Counted from the stretch's first letter, positions 34,501 through 43,894 are shown. The stretch is DNA of 64,000 bases from Bryobacteraceae bacterium (GCA_030041985.1 JASIAM010000221.1:17104-81103), one strand, 5' to 3'. Translations and numbers: made by a program. Notes: a model not told the origin generated them from the letters alone.

Positions 34501-34707
34501 GGATGCATACCGCTCTGGATCGCTTCCGGCGCGGGCTCGGTCGCTCGTCAAATCATCGGGACCACGGTCATCGGAGGCATGCTAGCGGAGACCTTCATCG
34601 GCAGGTTCTTCGTGCCCGCCATTTTCACGGAAGTTGAGAAGCTTTCGGGCGCCAAGGCCCCCAATGCCGGGATGGACCCCTTGCCCTCACCCGCTCAAGG
34701 AGACTGA
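31504..34707 (+). CDS. RND multidrug efflux permease (HAE1 type)
   Basis: The 1067-residue protein begins FIKRPIVAMVIAILTVIVGV and has twelve membrane helices and two large periplasmic loops. Conserved stretches are GLVVDDAIVVVEGVQRHI with the proton-relay aspartates in helix 4, the porter entry PEVNAYGVTIRKS, and LMLIGLGAKNSILIVAFAKE with the helix-10 lysine-type region. It belongs with AcrB/MexB-like drug pumps. It follows the adaptor gene after 15 bases and precedes the outer membrane factor by one base. Confidence 0.95.
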   Translation: MSNFFIKRPIVAMVIAILTVIVGVIMIVALPVAQFPNIVPPEIRVQATYVGADATALEQAIATPIEQQITGVDNLSYMYSVNATNSASTTLFADFDLKTDPNMDLILTQSREQLASGQLPPEVNAYGVTIRKSTTAPLMLIGLFSPHGTRDATFLANYAYINLNDPIGRSYGVGQTNVFGAGQYAMRLWVKPDQLAKLGITVTDIINAIQAQNTINPAGQVGGEPAPANQQFTYAVLAQGRLTSPEQFGDIVVREAPNGGIVRVKDVARVELGAQNYSVIGRLNGKPSAIIPVYQLPGSNAVQTVDGVRKLMAQMKKRFPEDVDYAISLDQTRPVTEGMREIGETLGIAIVLVILVVYLFLQDWRATLIPMLAVPVSLVGTFVLFPLFGFSINTLSMLGLVLAIGLVVDDAIVVVEGVQRHIEEGLAPKQAAQKAMSELSGPVVGIALVLASVFVPTAFIPGITGRLYQQFALTIAISVVISAFNALSLSPALAGMLLRAKPEKQSRGPLARFFGVFNRYWESSTHGFVRWSGAVIRKGALVFLLLAVCGAGAVFVVGHLPSSFLPDEDQGYIYASLQLPVASSMERTDAAARQVEKILANTPGVAYTTTVIGFNLLSFAQTTYNAFFFVTFKPWGDRQTRAEQYQSIKDTLNRELGKLPQGTVFTFAPPAIPGVGTTGGFQFVLEDRAGKDVKFLSDNLDKFLAAARKRPEIGSISTTFLPSVPQRFIQVDRDKVLKQGVSIGDVYQTIQAYMGGLFINYFNDFGRTWQVYVEAEAPYRATTQNLDQFYVRNNQGQAVPLSSLAHFETRTGPEFTLRYNEYRGAQINGNAASGYSSDQATAALEEVFQQTMPPEMGFDYMGMSYQEQKARQGVPSWVIFGFALIFVFLILAALYESWSLPWSVLLSTPVAVFGAILALWLRRVVLLAFLPKYMVQIENDVYMQIGLVMLIGLGAKNSILIVAFAKEEYERGRPLVEAALDAARLRFRPLMMTALAFIVGCIPLWIASGAGSVARQIIGTTVIGGMLAETFIGRFFVPAIFTEVEKLSGAKAPNAGMDPLPSPAQGD

Positions 34708-34708
34708 C

Positions 34709-36121
34709 ATGCGCGCTTCCACTATTGCAATTGCCGCGGCAGCCGTACTGCTCGCCGGATGCACTGTCGGGCCGAACTATAAGCGTCCGCAAGTCGCGAT
34801 TCCCGAAAATTTCCGCGCGCCGTCGCCACTGCCAGCTCCGCAGGCTGCATCGCTTGCGGACCTCAAGTGGTTCGAAGTCTTCCACGACCAGCAGCTTCAG
34901 AGCCTGATCCGCACCGCGCTCGCGCAGAATTACGATCTGCGCGAAGCCGTGGCGCGGGTCGAAGAAGCACGCGCCAGTCTCGGAGCCACGCGCTCCAACC
35001 AGTTCCCCCAGGTGAGCGCTTCGGGCGATCTCCAGGTCGAGCGGCTTTCGCGCGATGGCCAGTTTCCCCTGTCTCCCTCATTTCTCCCGAACCAGAATCG
35101 CATCTACGGAGAGGGCGGTCTCAACCTCCTGTCCTTTGAAATCGATCTCTGGGGGCGCCTCCGCCGCGCGACCGAAGCGGCCCGCGCTAACCTGCTCAAC
35201 GCCGAGTGGAACCAAAAAACCGTAATGAGCACGCTGGTGAGCCAGGTCGCGACCGATTATTTCCAATTAGTCGAATTGGACGCCGAACTGCAGATTTCGC
35301 AGAGTACGCTCCAGTCGCGGCGTGACTCGCTCAAGCTTACGCAGGACCGGCAGCGCGGTGGCGTGGCGACACTGCTCGACCTGCGCCAGGCCGAAGAACT
35401 CGTCTATACCGCGTCCGAAAGCATTCCTCAGCTTCAGCAGCAGATCGAACAGACTGACGATCAGATCTCGCTGCTCCTGGGAAAAAATCCCCAAAATATC
35501 GAGATCGCGCACGGCCTGCGTGACGACTCTGTTCCGCCCGAAGTGCCCTCGGGCTTGCCATCGGCGCTGCTCGAGCGCCGTCCCGATATCCGCGCGGCCG
35601 AGCAGTCACTGGTCGCCGCCAACGCCAATATCGGCGTTGCCAAAGCAGCCTTCTTCCCGCAGATCACTCTGACTGGAAACATCGGGGGCCAAAGCTCCAC
35701 GCTCGCCAACCTGTTCTCCGGGCCGGATGGCGTTTGGAGCTTCGTGCCGCAAATCACACAGCCCATCTTCACCGCCGGCCGCCTCAAATCCAACTTGCAG
35801 CTTGCCAAAGCGCAGCGCGAGGAAATGCAAGCCGCCTATGAAAAATCGATCCAGACCGCTTTCCAGGAGGTTTCCGATGCCCTGATTGCGCACCAGCGCA
35901 CACGCGAAAGCCGCGTCGAGCAGGAACATCTGGTCACCGCGCTCGAAGACCGCAAACGCCTCGCCTACGCGCGCTACACCGGCGGCGTGGACACGCAACT
36001 CAATGCGCTCGATGCCGATCGCGACCTGCTTTCCGCCGAACTGACTCTCGCGCAGATCCGCTACGCCGAGCTCACGAGCGTAGTCCAGCTCTATAAAGCC
36101 CTCGGCGGCGGTTGGGAGTGA
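34709..36121 (+). CDS. Outer membrane efflux lipoprotein (NodT/OprM type)
   Basis: Starting at MRASTIAIAAAAVLLAGC the 470-residue protein carries a lipobox (LLAGC) and the diagnostic TVGPNYKRP. Two repeats of helical outer membrane efflux domains follow (YDLREAVARVEEARASLGATRSNQFPQ; ERRPDIRAAEQSLVAANANIGVAKAAFFPQITL). It forms the trimeric channel of the RND pump. The gene starts one base after the permease stop. The longer frame to 34634 is inside the permease gene and not supported. Confidence 0.93.
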   Translation: MRASTIAIAAAAVLLAGCTVGPNYKRPQVAIPENFRAPSPLPAPQAASLADLKWFEVFHDQQLQSLIRTALAQNYDLREAVARVEEARASLGATRSNQFPQVSASGDLQVERLSRDGQFPLSPSFLPNQNRIYGEGGLNLLSFEIDLWGRLRRATEAARANLLNAEWNQKTVMSTLVSQVATDYFQLVELDAELQISQSTLQSRRDSLKLTQDRQRGGVATLLDLRQAEELVYTASESIPQLQQQIEQTDDQISLLLGKNPQNIEIAHGLRDDSVPPEVPSGLPSALLERRPDIRAAEQSLVAANANIGVAKAAFFPQITLTGNIGGQSSTLANLFSGPDGVWSFVPQITQPIFTAGRLKSNLQLAKAQREEMQAAYEKSIQTAFQEVSDALIAHQRTRESRVEQEHLVTALEDRKRLAYARYTGGVDTQLNALDADRDLLSAELTLAQIRYAELTSVVQLYKALGGGWE

Positions 36122-36123
36122 TA

Positions 36124-36137
36124 ACGTACCGGTACGT
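36124..36137. other. Perfect 14-base palindrome after the efflux operon
   Basis: ACGTACCGGTACGT is its own reverse complement and begins just past the stop codon of the outer membrane factor. No T-tract follows. It may be a protein-binding site or a weak processing hairpin. Confidence 0.4.
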
Positions 36138-36357
36138 GCAACACTGTGCTGTCTTTCATTGACACTGAAAGCGCCCGCGCATTACAAAAGAATCAGCAGC
36201 GGCCTTCTGGGTCGCAGAATATACCGCCACCGCCTCACGGAAAACTCACGAACTGAGAGCGCATAGGACGCGGCGGCGTCCTCGCTAGTGCTAAAGAACG
36301 ATGCCGCGGCGTTCCGTTGTGTGCGTTTACGGGGAGAGAGTTAAGAGGGAAACCGGG

Positions 36358-37434
36358 ATGAGAATTGCGCAAGTCGCGCCTTTGTATGAAAGTGTGCCTC
36401 CACGACTTTATGGTGGAACAGAGCGGGTTGTTTCTTATTTAACCGAGGAATGCGTGCGGCAAGGCCACCAGGTTGTGCTTTTTGCCAGCGGAGACTCGAT
36501 CACACAAGCCGAACTTCGCCCGGTTTGCAAACGGGCTCTGCGCCTGGAGGGGGACAAGATCGTCGATTCGTTGTCTCATCACATACGCATGCTGGAAATG
36601 GTGGCGAGCGCGGCGGCAGATTTCGATATCGTGCACTATCATATCGATTATCTGCATTTTCCCCTGACCCGCCGGCAGGGTATTTGCACGGTCACAACTC
36701 TGCATGGCCGCCTCGATATTCGCGACCTGCACCCGTTGTTCCGTGAATTTATGGACATGCCGCTGGTATCCATTTCGAGCGCGCAGCGCCGCCCCATGCC
36801 TTGGGCTAATTGGGTGGCCACAATCCATCATGGTTTGCCGGCAAATTTGTATCGTCTCGAAAAAACCCCCGGCCGGTATCTTGCATTTCTCGGCCGCATC
36901 TGTCCGGAAAAGCGCGTGGACCGTGCCATTGAGATCGCCAGGCGCGCCGGCATGCCTCTGAAAATTGCAGCCAAGATCGATAGAGTGGATAAAGAGTATT
37001 TCGAAACCAGGATTCGCAAGCTGCTGGACGATCCCCTGGTGGAGTACATCGGCGAAGTTGGGGAACACGAAAAATCCGAGTTCCTGGGCAATGCCTATGC
37101 GCTGCTGTTTCCCATCGATTGGCCGGAGCCGTTCGGTCTCGCGATGATCGAGGCGATGGCTTGTGGAACGCCGGTTATCGCTTTTCGCGGAGGGTCAGTG
37201 CCGGAGATCATCGACGAAGGGACCACGGGGTATGTCGTAGACAACATCGAGGAAGCCGTGAAGGCCGTGCACAACGTGGGGTCTTTGGACCGAACCGTCT
37301 GCCGGCAGGTCTTCGAAGAGAGGTTCAGCGTGAGCCGGATGTGCTCGAACTACCTCGCCATTTACCGGCAGCTCTGTGGGATCGAAACAACCCATTTCGC
37401 GGCCGGCACGGAGATCGTTTCGCCGCAGCCTTAG
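36358..37434 (+). CDS. Family 4-type glycosyltransferase
   Basis: With the ATG at 36358, preceded by AAGAGGGAAA, the 358-residue protein shows the GT-B fold: MRIAQVAPLYESVPPRLYGGTERVVSYL with the acceptor-side GGTE loop, a middle FLGRICPEKRVDRAIEIA, and the donor site PEPFGLAMIEAMACGTPVIAF with the E-x7-E pair. The longer frame upstream to 36301 has no such support. It stands 24 bases before a glycan-debranching-type enzyme, so it probably builds an alpha-glucan or trehalose-like glycan. Confidence 0.85.
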   Translation: MRIAQVAPLYESVPPRLYGGTERVVSYLTEECVRQGHQVVLFASGDSITQAELRPVCKRALRLEGDKIVDSLSHHIRMLEMVASAAADFDIVHYHIDYLHFPLTRRQGICTVTTLHGRLDIRDLHPLFREFMDMPLVSISSAQRRPMPWANWVATIHHGLPANLYRLEKTPGRYLAFLGRICPEKRVDRAIEIARRAGMPLKIAAKIDRVDKEYFETRIRKLLDDPLVEYIGEVGEHEKSEFLGNAYALLFPIDWPEPFGLAMIEAMACGTPVIAFRGGSVPEIIDEGTTGYVVDNIEEAVKAVHNVGSLDRTVCRQVFEERFSVSRMCSNYLAIYRQLCGIETTHFAAGTEIVSPQP

Positions 37435-37458
37435 CTCCGAGGAAATCGTTTCTCTGCC

Positions 37459-39645
37459 ATGCTTACTGGCAATTCGCATACAACGGACATCATCACCATC
37501 GGCAATCAGTTCTACATTCGTGCCGAGTCGTCTTTGGCGGATGGCCGGATTCTCTCCCTGCTGCACAAAGATACGTTCGCGATTTTCGATCGCCGCGGCG
37601 ATATACAACCGCTCGGCCTCTGGCAGCAGGGCATCTTTCACCAGGACACGCGGCATTTGTCGATGCTCGAATTCCGGATTGCCGGGCTGCGGCCGGTGCT
37701 GCTCAGTTCCTCGATTCACGAGGACAACATCCTGTTGAGCGCCGATCTGACGAATCCGGAAATCGAGCTTCCGTCCGGCGAGTTTCTGGCGCGCGGCATG
37801 TTGCATCTGCATCGGGATAAGTTTCTCGCGGAGGCCGCCTGCTTCGAGCGCATCACGGTGCGTAACTTCGCCCGGCAAACACTGGACATCGAGCTGTCAT
37901 TCTCGCTCGCAGCCGACTTTGCAGACGTCTTCGAGGTGCGGGGACTCAAGCGCGAGCGCCGCGGAACCTGTTATCCGGAAGAGATTGACGGACGGTGTTT
38001 GACGCTGAGCTACGAAGGCCTCGACCACGTGGTTCGCCGGACGCGAATCCAAAGCTCGCTCACGCCCGCCAGAATCGGCTCTGGAAAAATCGCGCTGCTG
38101 ATCCACCTGGAGCCGGAACAGGAAGTGGTGTTTTCGTTCGATATTAATTGCGAATCCGATGGAGAGGCGAATTGCTCGCAGGGACATGACGAGGCGCTGC
38201 AGCGCGTGAATCTGCAGCGTCTTTCGTCGCCGCTCACCGGTTTCCACATCTATACGTCGAATGAACAATTCAATGACTGGTTCCAGCGTTCCCGCGCCGA
38301 CCTTCAGATGATGTTGACAGCGACGCCACTCGGGTTCTATCCCTATGCCGGCGTGCCCTGGTTCAGTACCGCGTTTGGGCGGGATGGCATCATCACGGCG
38401 CTGGAACTGCTCTGCCCGGCGCCCGAGGTTGCCAGAGGCGTGCTGGCCTTTCTGGCAGCCACTCAATCCACAACCGACGACCCCGAAGCCGACGCCCAGC
38501 CGGGGAAGATTCTCCACGAGACGCGCAAGGGAGAAATGGCGCGGCTGCGCGAAGTGCCCTTCGGAAATTATTACGGCAGCGTGGACTCCACGCCTTTGTT
38601 CCTTATGCTAGCCGCAGCCTACTATGAGCGCACCGCCGATCTCGACTTTCTGCGTTCTATCTGGCACAACATCGAAGCGGCGCTCAAGTGGATCGACCGG
38701 TTTGGCGATCTGGATGGCGACGGATTCGTGGAATATGCGCGGCAATCTCAGTCCGGCCTTTTGCAGCAAGGCTGGAAAGATTCCCAGGATTCGGTCTTCC
38801 ATAGCGACGGCAGCCTCGCTCAAGGACCGATCGCGCTCTGCGAAGTTCAGTCTTATGTCTACGCAGCCCGCAGCGGGATTGCGGTAGTAGCTGCCGACCT
38901 TGGTTGCCTGTCGGTTGCCGAAGCGCAGCGGGCCAAAGCGGAGGAACTTCGCTCTAGATTCGAGGCTGCCTTCTGGTCTAGCGAACTTTCGATGTTCGCC
39001 ATGGCGCTCGATGGAGACAAGCGCCCGTGCCGCGTCCGCAGCTCCAACGCCGGTCACTGTCTGTTCTCAGGCATAGCCTCAGCCGACCACGGCCAACTCG
39101 TAATGGAGAGCCTGCTGGCGCCGGGACTGTTTTCGGGATGGGGCGTCCGTACCATCGCTTCGGAAGAGAAACGCTATAATCCCATGTCCTATCACAATGG
39201 TTCCGTCTGGCCGCATGATAACGCGCTGATCGCCTACGGTGCCATGGGATCGCGCGTGAAAGATCTTCCGCTCCGAATTCTTTCCGGGCTGCTCGATCTG
39301 TCCATTTTCCTGGACCTGCACCGCTTGCCGGAACTGATCTGCGGCTTCCCGCGACGCCCGGGCAAAGGACCAACCTTGTACCCCGTTGCCTGTTCGCCGC
39401 AAGCCTGGGCCTCCGGTGCCTGTTTTCTGGTGCTGCAGTCTTGTCTGGGGCTCTCCATCAGCGCTAAGGATTCGCGTATCTATCTCCGCCACACGGCGCT
39501 GCCGGAAGCACTACCGCGGGTGGAGATTCATAACCTTCGCGTGGGCAAGGCATCGGTCGATCTGACCTTCGAGCGCCATGCCGAAACGGTGGGGTTCGAC
39601 ATCCCCCGGCGCACCGGCGATGTCGAAGTGATTGCTCTGCGATAG
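37459..39645 (+). CDS. Glycogen-debranching-type amylo-alpha-1,6-glucosidase
   Basis: The 728-residue protein has the bacterial GDE N-terminal domain (LSLLHKDTFAIFDRRGDIQPLG...GIFHQDTRHLS) followed by an alpha/alpha-barrel with YAGVPWFSTAFGRDGIITAL, GEMARLREVPFGNYYGSVDSTPLF, FGDLDGDGFVEY and YHNGSVWPHDNALIAYG, which is where catalytic acids of these enzymes lie. No signal peptide is seen, so it is cytoplasmic. It probably trims side chains from a storage glucan and works with the glycosyltransferase in front. Confidence 0.88.
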   Translation: MLTGNSHTTDIITIGNQFYIRAESSLADGRILSLLHKDTFAIFDRRGDIQPLGLWQQGIFHQDTRHLSMLEFRIAGLRPVLLSSSIHEDNILLSADLTNPEIELPSGEFLARGMLHLHRDKFLAEAACFERITVRNFARQTLDIELSFSLAADFADVFEVRGLKRERRGTCYPEEIDGRCLTLSYEGLDHVVRRTRIQSSLTPARIGSGKIALLIHLEPEQEVVFSFDINCESDGEANCSQGHDEALQRVNLQRLSSPLTGFHIYTSNEQFNDWFQRSRADLQMMLTATPLGFYPYAGVPWFSTAFGRDGIITALELLCPAPEVARGVLAFLAATQSTTDDPEADAQPGKILHETRKGEMARLREVPFGNYYGSVDSTPLFLMLAAAYYERTADLDFLRSIWHNIEAALKWIDRFGDLDGDGFVEYARQSQSGLLQQGWKDSQDSVFHSDGSLAQGPIALCEVQSYVYAARSGIAVVAADLGCLSVAEAQRAKAEELRSRFEAAFWSSELSMFAMALDGDKRPCRVRSSNAGHCLFSGIASADHGQLVMESLLAPGLFSGWGVRTIASEEKRYNPMSYHNGSVWPHDNALIAYGAMGSRVKDLPLRILSGLLDLSIFLDLHRLPELICGFPRRPGKGPTLYPVACSPQAWASGACFLVLQSCLGLSISAKDSRIYLRHTALPEALPRVEIHNLRVGKASVDLTFERHAETVGFDIPRRTGDVEVIALR

Positions 39646-39711
39646 GTGGAAGCCGAACTGAATCACAGGATCGCGCGTGGAGTACAATCGTAGGCCGAAA
39701 CCGAGGTCTCG

Positions 39712-41718
39712 ATGTCGAAAATCGCACAGCGGGCGCACGCCGCCGTTTTGGCAATGCTCGTGATCATCACCGCCAGTAGCGCCGGCGCTGCCGATAAGGT
39801 TGCCGCTAAAGAATTCTATGCGGAGCCGCCTACGTTGATCTCGTTGGGGTTCGAATGGCAGATCGATGGCGACGACAACCACAACGCATCGGTGGCGGTT
39901 TCCTATCGCAAGAAAGGCACGCAGGCATGGGAACAAGGGCTACCCTTAATGCGGCTCGATCACGAACACATTACCGAAAACGCATTCAACTACACTACGC
40001 CGAACATGTTCGCCGGCAGCATCTTTGATCTCGAGCCGGATACCGAGTATGAGTGCCGCTTCGTTCTTAACGATCCTGACGGCGTTGTAGGCAAGCGGGA
40101 AAACGTTGTAACCGTGCGCACGCGCTTCGAGCCGAAGCCGGCCGTCGGGGGAAAGACCTATCACGTTTATCCGGCCGATTACAAGGGTCAGAAACTGCAG
40201 CCTGCGTTTACGGGACTGCTGGCGGCTTACTACCTGGGCGCGAGTCATTCGGATAACTTCAATACGTACGGACCACGCGTACAGCCGGGAGATGTCATCC
40301 TGGTGCACGGCGGGCTGTACAAAGATGACCGTTTTCGTTACGGGGGAGGTGGCCCTGGCGGAACGGCCCCGTCCGATGGCACTTACTATCTGACTCAGAG
40401 CGGCACACCGGAGAAACCCATCGTGATCAAAGCCGCGGGCGACGGCGAACCGATCTTCGATGGGGATGGAAATTTCAACCTGTTCAATGTGATGGCCGCC
40501 AATTACAACTATTTCGAAGGAATCACGGTACGGAATACGGACTTGGCGTTCCTGGCAGGCCTCAAGAATATTGCAGGCGCGCGCGGCATCACGCTGAAGA
40601 AGTGCCACGTCGAAAATGTTGGTCGCGTTCTCTATACCGATTGGTCGGGATCGCGCGATTTCTATATTGCCGACAACGTTTTTCTGGGCAGGTTCGATCC
40701 CAACCATCTGATGGGGTTTACCGGCCGCACCTGGCAGAAGTATTTCGAGTCCGCTCCGCCGAAACTGGTATCAGAGTACGCGGTTAAGGTATATGGACCC
40801 GGGCATGTTGTGGCTTACAACCATATCGCTAACTTTCATGACGGAATCGACGTGGCAACCTACGGAAATCCGGACGGCACGCCGAATCCGATCCGCGGCC
40901 GCATGCCAGTGTCGATCGATTTCTACAACAACGAGATCACGAACATGGAAGATAATTGCATGGAAGCGGACGGGGGCGCTTATAACATCCGCATTTTCCG
41001 CAATCGCTGCTTCAATCACGGGCACCGCGCGCTGAGCGTGCAGCCGGCTTTCGGGGGGCCGGTATATTTTATACGGAACATCGTTTACCACGCGCCGGAA
41101 GGCGGGGCGGCGAAGTTCACGGCCACTTCCTCGGGTATCGTGGTTTACCACAATACCCTGCTGGCGCCGGTGAAACCCATGCTGGGCGCGGTCTCCAACA
41201 TTCATTTTCGGAATAACCTGATACTCGGAAGAAGCGACACGCTGGAAACATTTTCGGTCGACACGTACACCAACTACTCGAGTTCCGATTACAACGGATT
41301 CGGCATCAACGAAGGAGCGGAATTTTCGTTCGGATGGAGTTCGCCTCCTTTTTCCATTCGGGCCGATAACCGGTCTAAGGCCGGCATGTCGCCGCAACAG
41401 CGGGCGCAGGCCGAAGCCGGTTCCCGGGAAACCCGCAATTTCAAAACACTCAAAGAATTCACCGAAGCCACGGGACAAGACCGGCACAGCATAGTAGTGG
41501 ATTACAGTATTTTTCAGAAGGCCGCGCCGCCTGATCCGAACGATCCCCGAAAACTTTATAATCCGGCCGATTTCGATTTCCAATTGAAGGCCGGATCCGC
41601 TGCGGTGGATGCCGGGGAAGTGCTGCCGAATATCAACGACGGCTTCACCGGGCGCGCTCCGGACTTGGGCGCTTATGAACTCGGTCAGGCGCCTCCGCAC
41701 TACGGACCACGCGAGTGA
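39712..41718 (+). CDS. Secreted right-handed beta-helix protein
   Basis: The 668-residue protein starts with a signal peptide (AVLAMLVIITASSAGA). An N-terminal FN3-like part (PTLISLGFEWQIDGDDNHN...PDTEYECRFVL) precedes a parallel beta-helix (GDVILVHGGLYKDDRF, YFEGITVRNTD, HVVAYNHIANFHDGID, NCMEADGGAYNIRIFRNRCF), and the C-terminus GFTGRAPDLGAYELG is the usual end of such proteins. The fold is shared with polysaccharide lyases and glycoside hydrolases, but no catalytic residues were identified. Confidence 0.85.
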   Translation: MSKIAQRAHAAVLAMLVIITASSAGAADKVAAKEFYAEPPTLISLGFEWQIDGDDNHNASVAVSYRKKGTQAWEQGLPLMRLDHEHITENAFNYTTPNMFAGSIFDLEPDTEYECRFVLNDPDGVVGKRENVVTVRTRFEPKPAVGGKTYHVYPADYKGQKLQPAFTGLLAAYYLGASHSDNFNTYGPRVQPGDVILVHGGLYKDDRFRYGGGGPGGTAPSDGTYYLTQSGTPEKPIVIKAAGDGEPIFDGDGNFNLFNVMAANYNYFEGITVRNTDLAFLAGLKNIAGARGITLKKCHVENVGRVLYTDWSGSRDFYIADNVFLGRFDPNHLMGFTGRTWQKYFESAPPKLVSEYAVKVYGPGHVVAYNHIANFHDGIDVATYGNPDGTPNPIRGRMPVSIDFYNNEITNMEDNCMEADGGAYNIRIFRNRCFNHGHRALSVQPAFGGPVYFIRNIVYHAPEGGAAKFTATSSGIVVYHNTLLAPVKPMLGAVSNIHFRNNLILGRSDTLETFSVDTYTNYSSSDYNGFGINEGAEFSFGWSSPPFSIRADNRSKAGMSPQQRAQAEAGSRETRNFKTLKEFTEATGQDRHSIVVDYSIFQKAAPPDPNDPRKLYNPADFDFQLKAGSAAVDAGEVLPNINDGFTGRAPDLGAYELGQAPPHYGPRE

Positions 41719-41800
41719 AGGCTGGAGCTATGCGGCCCAGTGCAGAGCCGTCGTATAATTCATTAGTTACAAACGCAAGAAGCGCTGAGAGCTGAAGGCT

Positions 41801-42688
41801 ATGACAAGCGGACTCCCATTTTCGACAACGCTGCTTCTGATCGCCGGCGCTTGTAGTCCTGCGTTCAGCCAGTTCGCCGGCTCCATGAACGCTTCCCAGG
41901 GGATGGATCTCAGCGGAAGCTGGGCGCCGGCCCCACACGAGGAAAGCACCGGGAATCCGGCCATCGCCGAATATTACGGCGTGCCGATTACCGATGGCGC
42001 GCGCGCCTGGGCGCTGGCTTATGATCCATCGCGTCTCACCCTGCCGGAGCATCAGTGTAAGGTCCATGTGGTTTCCTACATTTTCGGTGGTCCGAACAAC
42101 CTTCGCATCTGGGAAGAGCGGGACCCGAAGTCGCAGCGTGTCATCGCGATCCGGCAATACATCAGCACCTATGAGCAGAATCGCACCATCTGGATGGACA
42201 ATCGTCCGCATCCTCCCGATATCGCGCCGCACACCTGGATGGGATTTTCCACCGGCAAGTGGGAGGGAAACATGTTGACTGTCTACACCACGCATATCAA
42301 GGAGGGCGAACTCAGGCGCAATGGCCTTCCCGAAAGTGACCGGGCAACACTCATCGAACATTTCATTCGCAGCGGCGACTACCTGACTCACGTGAGCATC
42401 GTCAGTGACCCGGTCTATCTCACCGAGCCGTTCGTCCGCAGCCAGGCCTTTCGCCTGGTGGTTCCGGAAGGTCAGAATTGGCTCTATCCCTGCGAATCGG
42501 TCGAAGAAATTTCCGGCCGCCCCAGGGGAGAGGTTCCTCATTTCCTTCCGGGCGCCAATCCTTTTGTAAACGAATTTGCAGCCAAATACCATATCCCGGC
42601 CGAGGCAGCCTTAGGAGGCGCTGAGACTATGTATCCTGAATATCAACGGAAGCTACAGAGCGCCGCCAGTGCCCCGGCCAGTAAATAG
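41801..42688 (+). CDS. Secreted protein of an acidobacterial unknown family
   Basis: The 295-residue protein has a signal peptide (LLLIAGACSPAFSQ). Its body carries a repeated theme seen in many acidobacterial and gammaproteobacterial hypotheticals: IRQYISTYEQNRTIWMDNRPHPP, HTWMGFSTGKWEGNMLTVYTTHIK and DPVYLTEPFVRS, with HIS/ASP clusters but no named domain. It follows the beta-helix protein in the same direction after 82 bases. Function unknown; it is likely exported. Confidence 0.8.
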   Translation: MTSGLPFSTTLLLIAGACSPAFSQFAGSMNASQGMDLSGSWAPAPHEESTGNPAIAEYYGVPITDGARAWALAYDPSRLTLPEHQCKVHVVSYIFGGPNNLRIWEERDPKSQRVIAIRQYISTYEQNRTIWMDNRPHPPDIAPHTWMGFSTGKWEGNMLTVYTTHIKEGELRRNGLPESDRATLIEHFIRSGDYLTHVSIVSDPVYLTEPFVRSQAFRLVVPEGQNWLYPCESVEEISGRPRGEVPHFLPGANPFVNEFAAKYHIPAEAALGGAETMYPEYQRKLQSAASAPASK

Positions 42689-42721
42689 GGCGCCTGAATC
42701 ATTCGGACTACCATTCTCTAA

Positions 42722-43804
42722 ATGAACCTCCACATTCTTGTTCTCCCAGGTGATGGCATTGGCACGGAAGTCACGCGCGAAGCCGTTCGTGTGCTCCACG
42801 CAGTTGCCGGCAAATGGCATCACCGGTTGACCGTCGCCGAGGGCCTGCTGGGGGGCGTGGCGATCCACAAAACGGGCGATCCACTCCCACCCGAAACCGC
42901 GCGCCTCGCCGCCGATGCCGATGCCACTCTCATGGGCGCCGTGGGCCTTCCCGAATTCGACGATGCGCCGCCCGAAAAACGGCCCGAAAAAGGACTGCTC
43001 GGAATCCGTAAAGCGCTCGGCGTCTATGCCAACCTGCGCCCCGTTCGCGCTTATCCTTCCCAGCTCGATTCCTCTCCGCTCAAAAATCACCTCGTGGCCG
43101 GCACCGACATGGTAATCGTCCGCGAATTGACCGGCGGCATTTATTACGGCACGCCCCGCGGCATCTTCGAAAACGGCGCGGAGACCCGCGCGGTCAATAC
43201 CATGACCTACACTCGCGCGGAAATCGAACGTATTGCGCGCATGGCTTTCCAGCTTGCCCGCGGCCGGCGTAAAAAAGTCACTTCCGTGGACAAATCCAAC
43301 GTGCTCGAAAACTCGCAGCTCTGGCGGCGCGTGGTGACCGAGGTTGGCCGCGAATTTTCCGATGTCGAACTCGATCACCTTCTCGTCGATAATTGCGCCA
43401 TGCAACTCGTCCTCAATCCCCGCCGTTTCGACGTGGTGCTCACCGAAAACATGTTCGGCGATATTCTGAGCGATGAAGGCGCGGTGCTCGCGGGGTCCAT
43501 CGGCATGCTTCCCTCGGCCTCCATCGGCGACCGCAAGCCATCCGGCGCCTGGACCGGCCTTTATGAACCGGTGCACGGCTCGGCGCCCGACATTGCCGGA
43601 CAAAACAAGGCCAACCCCCTCGGCGCGATCGGTTCGGTTGCCGCTATGCTGGAATATAGTTTCGGATTAAAGGAAGAAGCGGCGGCAGTGAACGCCGCCA
43701 TCGAAGCAGTTATGCAGAGCGGTAAAGTCACCGCAGATTTACGGCCCCCGGGTTCCCCCGCGACCACCGAAGAAGTGGGCCAGGCGGTGTGTGCGGCAGT
43801 TTGA
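42722..43804 (+). CDS. leuB: 3-isopropylmalate dehydrogenase
   Basis: The 360-residue enzyme oxidises and decarboxylates 3-isopropylmalate in leucine synthesis using NAD. Motifs are LPGDGIGTEVT at the start, LLGIRKALGVYANLRPVR, the metal/substrate helix VDKSNVLENSQLWR, NMFGDILSDEGAVLAGSIGMLPSAS and the NAD-binding GLYEPVHGSAPDIAGQNKANPLGAI. Length and motifs are normal. It is first of three leu genes in the order leuB-leuC-leuD; leuA is not in the window. Confidence 0.96.
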   Translation: MNLHILVLPGDGIGTEVTREAVRVLHAVAGKWHHRLTVAEGLLGGVAIHKTGDPLPPETARLAADADATLMGAVGLPEFDDAPPEKRPEKGLLGIRKALGVYANLRPVRAYPSQLDSSPLKNHLVAGTDMVIVRELTGGIYYGTPRGIFENGAETRAVNTMTYTRAEIERIARMAFQLARGRRKKVTSVDKSNVLENSQLWRRVVTEVGREFSDVELDHLLVDNCAMQLVLNPRRFDVVLTENMFGDILSDEGAVLAGSIGMLPSASIGDRKPSGAWTGLYEPVHGSAPDIAGQNKANPLGAIGSVAAMLEYSFGLKEEAAAVNAAIEAVMQSGKVTADLRPPGSPATTEEVGQAVCAAV

Positions 43805-43805
43805 A

Positions 43806-43894
43806 AAAAGCGATCAGCCGTCAGCGTTCAGCTATCAGCCAAAACCAAAGGCGATTTAGCTGAAAGCTGAAAGCTGGTAGCTGAAAGCTGATTT
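43806..43894. repeat. Short AGCTGAAAGCTG repeats forming an inverted repeat before leuC
   Basis: The spacer contains copies of AGCTGAAAGCTG at about 43858-43890 and an inverted partner TCAGCGTTCAGCTATC at about 43821-43836. The arms can pair over some 13 of 16 positions, and the hairpin would cover the bases just in front of the leuC start, where no good ribosome binding site is seen. Confidence 0.6.
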
